Part shown: positions 59,529 through 64,000 of the stretch, one piece after another
Layout of the letters: every line of letters begins with the position of its first letter
How positions within the stretch are numbered: position 1 is the first letter of the stretch
Translations under genes and position numbers: made by a program
The notes under the pieces: generated by a model
Told to the model about the DNA's origin: nothing
The model's database searches: none
Seen by the model: the letters and a program-made list of their open reading frames with translations, nothing else
Assembly: GCA_014529385.2 (NCBI GenBank)
Contig: CM043950.1
Location: 71,898,435-71,962,434, forward strand
Reading direction: 5' to 3'
DNA length: 64,000 nt
From: Adiantum capillus-veneris
Lineage: Eukaryota; Streptophyta; Polypodiopsida; Polypodiales; Pteridaceae

Positions 59529-60321
59529 TATCGTGCTGTGACACGTACATAGTGGGAATGCATGCTACAAGATCTATCTTGCAACTTTTTAGATACATAA
59601 TTATATTCCCTATAATGTACATATGCATATGTAAGTATAATAATAAGCTTTCTATCTTATCCTATTATTTATCTCAAGGGTAACATATTCTTATTTTACC
59701 GTCAAAAGAAAGTACTATGGGAAAAGCGTCAATAGCTCCGTCTCTTTAGCTTGGGACAAAAAGCATTGATTTTTTATTTCTACTATCTCATTATCATCTC
59801 ACACCCTAGCTAGATCCTATATCTAGAGCAAATTCCAATATATATATCTGCTATGTGTTTTTTGATATTTTTCTTATATTTCTTTTTAAATAGCTACTAG
59901 GAGGGAACCAAATCCTAGTGGGACACTAGGTGGCATGATTTTCAAAGATACACTTATTTTAGTGCATTATTAAAAGCACGATTACAAAACTTTGTCAAGG
60001 AGAAATGTCATGCTTTCATATTGCATGAGATGTCCATTGGAATCAAATAAAAGTCTAGCTAAGGGAACCACAAGAAGACTTTTGCTGCCAAAATTGTACC
60101 CTATTTTGATGATTTTTTTACATAAAGTTCCAATCCAAATTGAAAAAAGTATATAAAATGGGAGTCGTAGCTAATGAGCTGAATTTGTTTGCCTATAATT
60201 TTACTTTTTTATTTGAAGCCACGGTTGAGGAGATATGATCAAAATACTGGACCCTAGTCTACCCACATCATGCAGGGACAGATCATTTCAAACTTTGCCA
60301 GTTTCTGTTCACACTGGCTCT
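59529..60321 (+). repeat. Truncated 5' LTR of the deleted gypsy element
   Basis: 793 bp, matching 61900-62684 with scattered changes and small indels. It stops abruptly at CTGGCTCT, where coding sequence begins. Confidence 0.8.
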
Positions 60322-61841
60322 AGGTAAAGACAATACAGTGGCAGATATGCTATCAAGGGCAAGGTATGAAGATGAGTCACAGATGATTGATGAGGGAGAT
60401 GATGTAGGCACAAAGTTCTATTCTATCTCTCATGTCAAAGGTAACAATGTCTGCATGACTAATCCACTTGAATTGTTCTTGAAAGAGCTTTATGAAGGTG
60501 ATTGGCTTCTTATTGGAAGCTACTTGAGTACTCTAACAAAACAGGATAATTAAACTGAACAAGAATTCAGGAGGATACGCAGGAAAGCATATGGGTACTT
60601 TTTGAGGGATGGTAACTTGTGGAAGCATCTTAAAACAAAAGGGTGCTACACCACAACGGGTTATATGTAAAAAAGAAACTCAAGTAAAGCTCATACAATA
60701 GTTTCATGAGAGTCTATGGGCTGGACATAGGGGGGTGTGGGAAACCTTCTCCAAGTTGAAACAAAAATACTGGTGGAAGGGTATGTATAAAGATATATCT
60801 CAATTTGTAGAGTCATGTGTAACTTGTCAAATGTATTCAAATGTCCGACATCATGATGGATTGCACCCTACATATCCACTAGCCATGCACTATAAATGGC
60901 TTGTGGATCTAGTCACAATGTCTTTAGGACTCTGGAAGATGAGGTACTAGGTTCTTGCACGAGAGGACCTAGCTAACCAGGTTGAAGGAAGAGCATTAAG
61001 AGCTAAAACCACAAAAACTGTGTGCAAATTCCTTATTGATGAGGTGATTTGTCGTTATGGTTGTGTGGGAAAGATCACTGCAGACAGAGGTGAGCTAGAT
61101 GCCGAGGAAACAAGGGAGTTCTTTTCTATATTAGGAATCAAGCTTTCTCTTACTATAGCTTACAACCCTGAAGGCGATGGAAAGAGTGAAAGAGGGTATC
61201 CTCCTATCATCAAAGCTTTGGCCAAGGCTTGCAAAGGAAGAGTTGGTGAATGGACAAAACTGTTACCATATGCTTTATGGGTTGATCGTACAACACATAG
61301 CTCAGTAACTGGCTACATGTCTGCAGAGCTAATGTATGGTCAAAAGCCAGTGATGCAGATTGAAGATACAATTCCCACATGGAATGTACTACCTTGGCAA
61401 GAGGGGCTTAGTAGGGAAGGTCTCTTTGCATTCAACTAGAGAGAAGATCTGGAGACATTGAGGATGCAAAAGAACGGCTTTTATAAGTGACATCGGCTTA
61501 GGAGAAAAGCAATTAACAAAGGTGATTGGGTTTTAGTGTATGATAGTAGCCTTGATAACCAGCACACAGTCATGCATAAGTTCTCAAAAAGATGGTTTGG
61601 ACCGTATGCTGTAAAACATGTGCATGAATCTGCTACTTACAGCTTGACTAAACTACATGGTACAGAAGTAAAGATTCCCATTGCAGGAAAAAGGATCAAA
61701 ATGTTTAAGAGAAGAGGAGACAATGATCCAAAAGATGTTGATGACAAGGAAGAGAAAACGACAGGTGAAGATCAAAGTAAAGCTGAAGATTTAGAATCAT
61801 CCAGTGAAGCAGAAAGCAAGGAAGATGTACAAGAGGGCTGA
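60322..61841 (+). pseudogene. Integrase of the deleted gypsy element
   Basis: Begins GKDNTVADMLSRARYEDE (end of RNase H). Then, over stops, the zinc-binding part (WWKGMYKDISQFVESCVTCQ), core pieces (VDLVTMSLG; ITADRGELDAEETREFF; YNPEGDGKSERGYPPII, keeping the Glu) and YALWVDRTTHSSVTGYMSAEL. The C-terminal part is KFSKRWFGPYAVKHVHESATY, with an acidic tail ending at 61839. Stops at 60551, 60948 and 61437 and others kill it. Confidence 0.8.
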
Positions 61842-61899
61842 TCTTACAAAGAGAGAATGTGGCACGTACCGGAGGATGTGCAAGTTTAGAGGGGTTGGA

Positions 61900-62684
61900 T
61901 GTCGTGTTGTGACACGTACATAGTGGGAACGCATGTGCAAGATCTATCGTGCAACTTTTTAGATACATAATTATAATTCCTATAATGTACATATGCATAT
62001 CTAAGTATAATAATAATCTTTCTCTCTCATCCTATTATTTATCTCAAGGGTAACATATTCTTACTTTACCATCAAAAGAAAGTGCTATGGAAAAAGCGTC
62101 AATAGCTCTTTCTCTTTAACTTGGGAAAAAAAAGCATTGATTCTTTATTTCTACTATCTCATTATCATCTCACACCCTAGCTAGATCCTATATCTAGGGC
62201 AAATTCCAATATATATATATTCTTTGTGTTTTTGATATTTTTCTTATATTTATTTTTAAATAGCTACTAGGCGGGAATCAAATCCTAGTGGGACACTAGG
62301 TGGCATGATTTTCAAAGATACACTTATTTTAATCCATTATTGAAAGCATCATTACAAAAATTTGTCAAGAAGCAATGTCATGCTTTCATATTGCATGAGG
62401 TGTCCATTGGAATCAAATAAAAGTCTAGGCTAAGAGGACCACAAGAAGACTTTTGCTGCCAAAACTGTACCCTATTTTGATGATTTTTTCACACAAGGTT
62501 CCAGTCCGAATTGGAAAAGGTATATAAAATGGGAGTCGTAGTTAATGAGCTGCATTTTTTGCCTATATTTTTACTTTTTTATTTGGAGCCGCGGTTCAGG
62601 AGATATGATCAAAATATTGGACCCCAGTCTACCCACATCATGCAAGGACAACTCATTTCGCCAGTTTCTGTTCACACTGGCTCT
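61900..62684 (+). repeat. 3' LTR (shared part) of the deleted gypsy element
   Basis: Begins TGTCGTGTTGTGACACG directly after the purine tract. The LTR probably runs on through 62685 to about 63000, where TATAAAAGG at 62723 looks like its promoter. Its far end was not fixed. Confidence 0.75.
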
Positions 62685-63739
62685 TATCTTTTTGTGTAAA
62701 CCCTTGGGGATTCCCTTCACTTATAAAAGGAGACCTCTTCTTCCTTGAAAACCATTCAAGAAATTCATGATATGATCCATGAGTGAGTGAGAGTATTATT
62801 GCCTAGTTGTACTTAGCCATTAACATAAGCCTAAGCCTACACTTGCTCCTAGAGGAAAACTAGCCATACTTGTCGGCTATCCTTGGAACATCAACTATAA
62901 TCAAAGAAGGTCTTGAACTTGGTGCATCAATCAAAGCTGAAGTCTTCCCTCTTCTTCTCTCTCCATCATAATGGTGAACAACTCCCGAAGAGTTTGTCAA
63001 GTAAGATGTGTTTTACTTTGATATTTTGTTGGTTTCTTGTTGTTTCCTTTTACAACTCTAATCCAACCTTATATCTCTAATCCAACATATATCTCTAATT
63101 TCATCTTCCTCTCTAACCAAACCTATCTCTCTCACTCTAGAAATCCATTCTCTCTACAAATAATAGGTCCTCCTTGCTACATGTACATCTCTCCCAGCAG
63201 TATCCTTATTGCCTACGGGCAAGAATAGGGCTTGGGAGGGAAACTTCTCATCTCCTCACTTCTCTCATATCTACATTTCTCACATACTATCCTAGATGAA
63301 TAATCCACATGATAAGAATTTCTATCACTTCCACTCTGTGCAATCTATTAGAATTAACGTATGGATAGCCGTAAAATACACTTTCAGCAACATATAGTGT
63401 TTCTCTTTGGCCCAAAAAGGCTCAATGAAATACTTCTTTCACCATATCCCATCATACTACCTCTTATAGACTATTAATTTTCTTTTGAGATAAGTGTAGT
63501 TATCTTGCTATGAGCCAAGAGTATTTGTACACACAAGTAATCCCAATCACTAGACAAAACATATATATTAATGTAAGCACAAAACTACAATTCCAAAGAA
63601 ATTCGTAGCCTATTTGGTCGGCAAAGATTGAACGCCATTAACTCATCTATTAACCCTTTCATATTACCCATGATACGATATGACCATAGCCTTGATGTTT
63701 TTATCTTTGTGTTTGTTTTCATATTCTCTTCTGTAGCTC
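62685..63739. other. Rest of the LTR and unassigned sequence
   Basis: TATAAAAGG at 62723 followed by a CTCTTCTTCC-rich leader looks like an LTR promoter. From about 63000 I see AT-rich sequence without genes or repeats. Confidence 0.4.
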
Positions 63740-64000
63740 AAGCGGTAGGCCTGCATATAGCTGGATGCTTTGTGCTCACTCCATGATTGTCCTATTCATC
63801 CTTTCTGCAATCCCATTTTGTTGAGGTGTCCTTGGGGTTCTCTTTTGCCTCCAAATGCCATTGCTAGCACAAAAGCTTTCAAAATCTTGGCGGCAATATT
63901 CACCTCCATTGTCGGATCTGAGGCATTTAACCTTGCTACCTACTTCATTCTCCATGACTATTGGCACAAACGCTACCCTTTCTAAAGGCTACATCACATC
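63740..64000 (-). pseudogene. Copia integrase core fragment at the right edge
   Basis: Minus strand: VPIVMENEVGSKVKCLRSDNGGEYC (second catalytic Asp), TPQQNGIAERMNRTIME (catalytic Glu region), then a stop and AQSIQLYAGLPLE. Similarity stops near 63742. The missing next part (LINRSPSTAL...) is exactly what begins at 50355 on the same strand, so this could be the upstream half of that copia element. Confidence 0.8.

Larger units (their letters stand above)
59529..63000 (+). mobile_element. Deleted Ty3/gypsy element (LTR - integrase - LTR)
   Basis: A long repeat, 59529-60321 and 61900-62684, shares ..TGTGACACGTACATAGTGGG at its start and TTCACACTGGCTCT at its end. The second copy follows the purine stretch TTAGAGGGGTTGGA and goes on past 62684, so it is the 3' LTR; its outer end is uncertain. 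The first copy jumps at 60322 straight into the end of RNase H and the integrase. The LTR 3' part, gag, protease and reverse transcriptase are gone. It abuts the Tat-like right LTR. Confidence 0.75.

Noticed and set aside
50351-59529. Possible target duplication of the Tat-like element (GACGT left, ACGC right)
   Set aside because: Only ACG agrees, the LTR left border is uncertain by one base and another element abuts on the right.

Overview
The window looks like nuclear DNA of a land plant. It is built almost wholly of nested mobile elements, with plant-type Ty3/gypsy lineages (a chromodomain-bearing element and an element with two RNase H domains), Ty1/copia elements, a CACTA-like DNA transposon, long CT/GA microsatellites and fragments of a pentatricopeptide-repeat (PPR) gene. 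I see no intact host housekeeping gene, no rRNA or tRNA gene and no CRISPR array. The wording of the PPR fragments and the mix of elements would suit a fern or other seedless plant, but that is a weak inference.

Layout. 1-1073: decayed gypsy gag on the minus strand. About 2160-6800: a decayed plus-strand gypsy element with a tandem-repeat leader, gag and an integrase tail, its reverse transcriptase missing. 8079-33168: a 25,090-bp CACTA-like transposon with 34-bp terminal inverted repeats (30/34 identical, starting CACAAGG), a 3-bp AGT target duplication and subterminal repeats. It carries a minus-strand tnp2-like transposase pseudogene and a second, nine-exon minus-strand gene whose introns are all phase 0. 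Its right half holds PPR gene fragments, other degenerate coding pieces and very long CT and GA tracts. Two events of one chromovirus family lie inside it. One is a full-length 8,888-bp copy (11020-19907) with an intact 1,649-codon gag-pol; its LTRs show one difference and it has a perfect CAGCA duplication inside a transposase exon. The other is an older solo LTR (30517-32106) with a perfect GCTCA duplication.

Right half. 35391-40401: a defective copia element with 192-bp LTRs and a CTAAA duplication. 40.4-43 kb: a microsatellite and minisatellite field. 44.0-45.6 kb: gag of a Tat-like gypsy relative with a duplicated zinc knuckle. 47634-50355: the 3' half of a minus-strand copia element. 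50356-59524: a Tat-like gypsy element with long LTRs and two RNase H domains, decayed. 59529 to about 63 kb: a gypsy element that lost its LTR end, gag, protease and reverse transcriptase. 63740-64000: a copia integrase fragment that may be the other half of the 47.6-50.4 kb element.

Relative history from nesting: the CACTA element came first, then the now-solo LTR, and the full chromovirus copy very recently. Only the chromovirus polyprotein and the nine-exon CACTA gene look intact. All coordinates, splice sites and repeats were read by eye; family assignments come from recognised motifs, not from searches.
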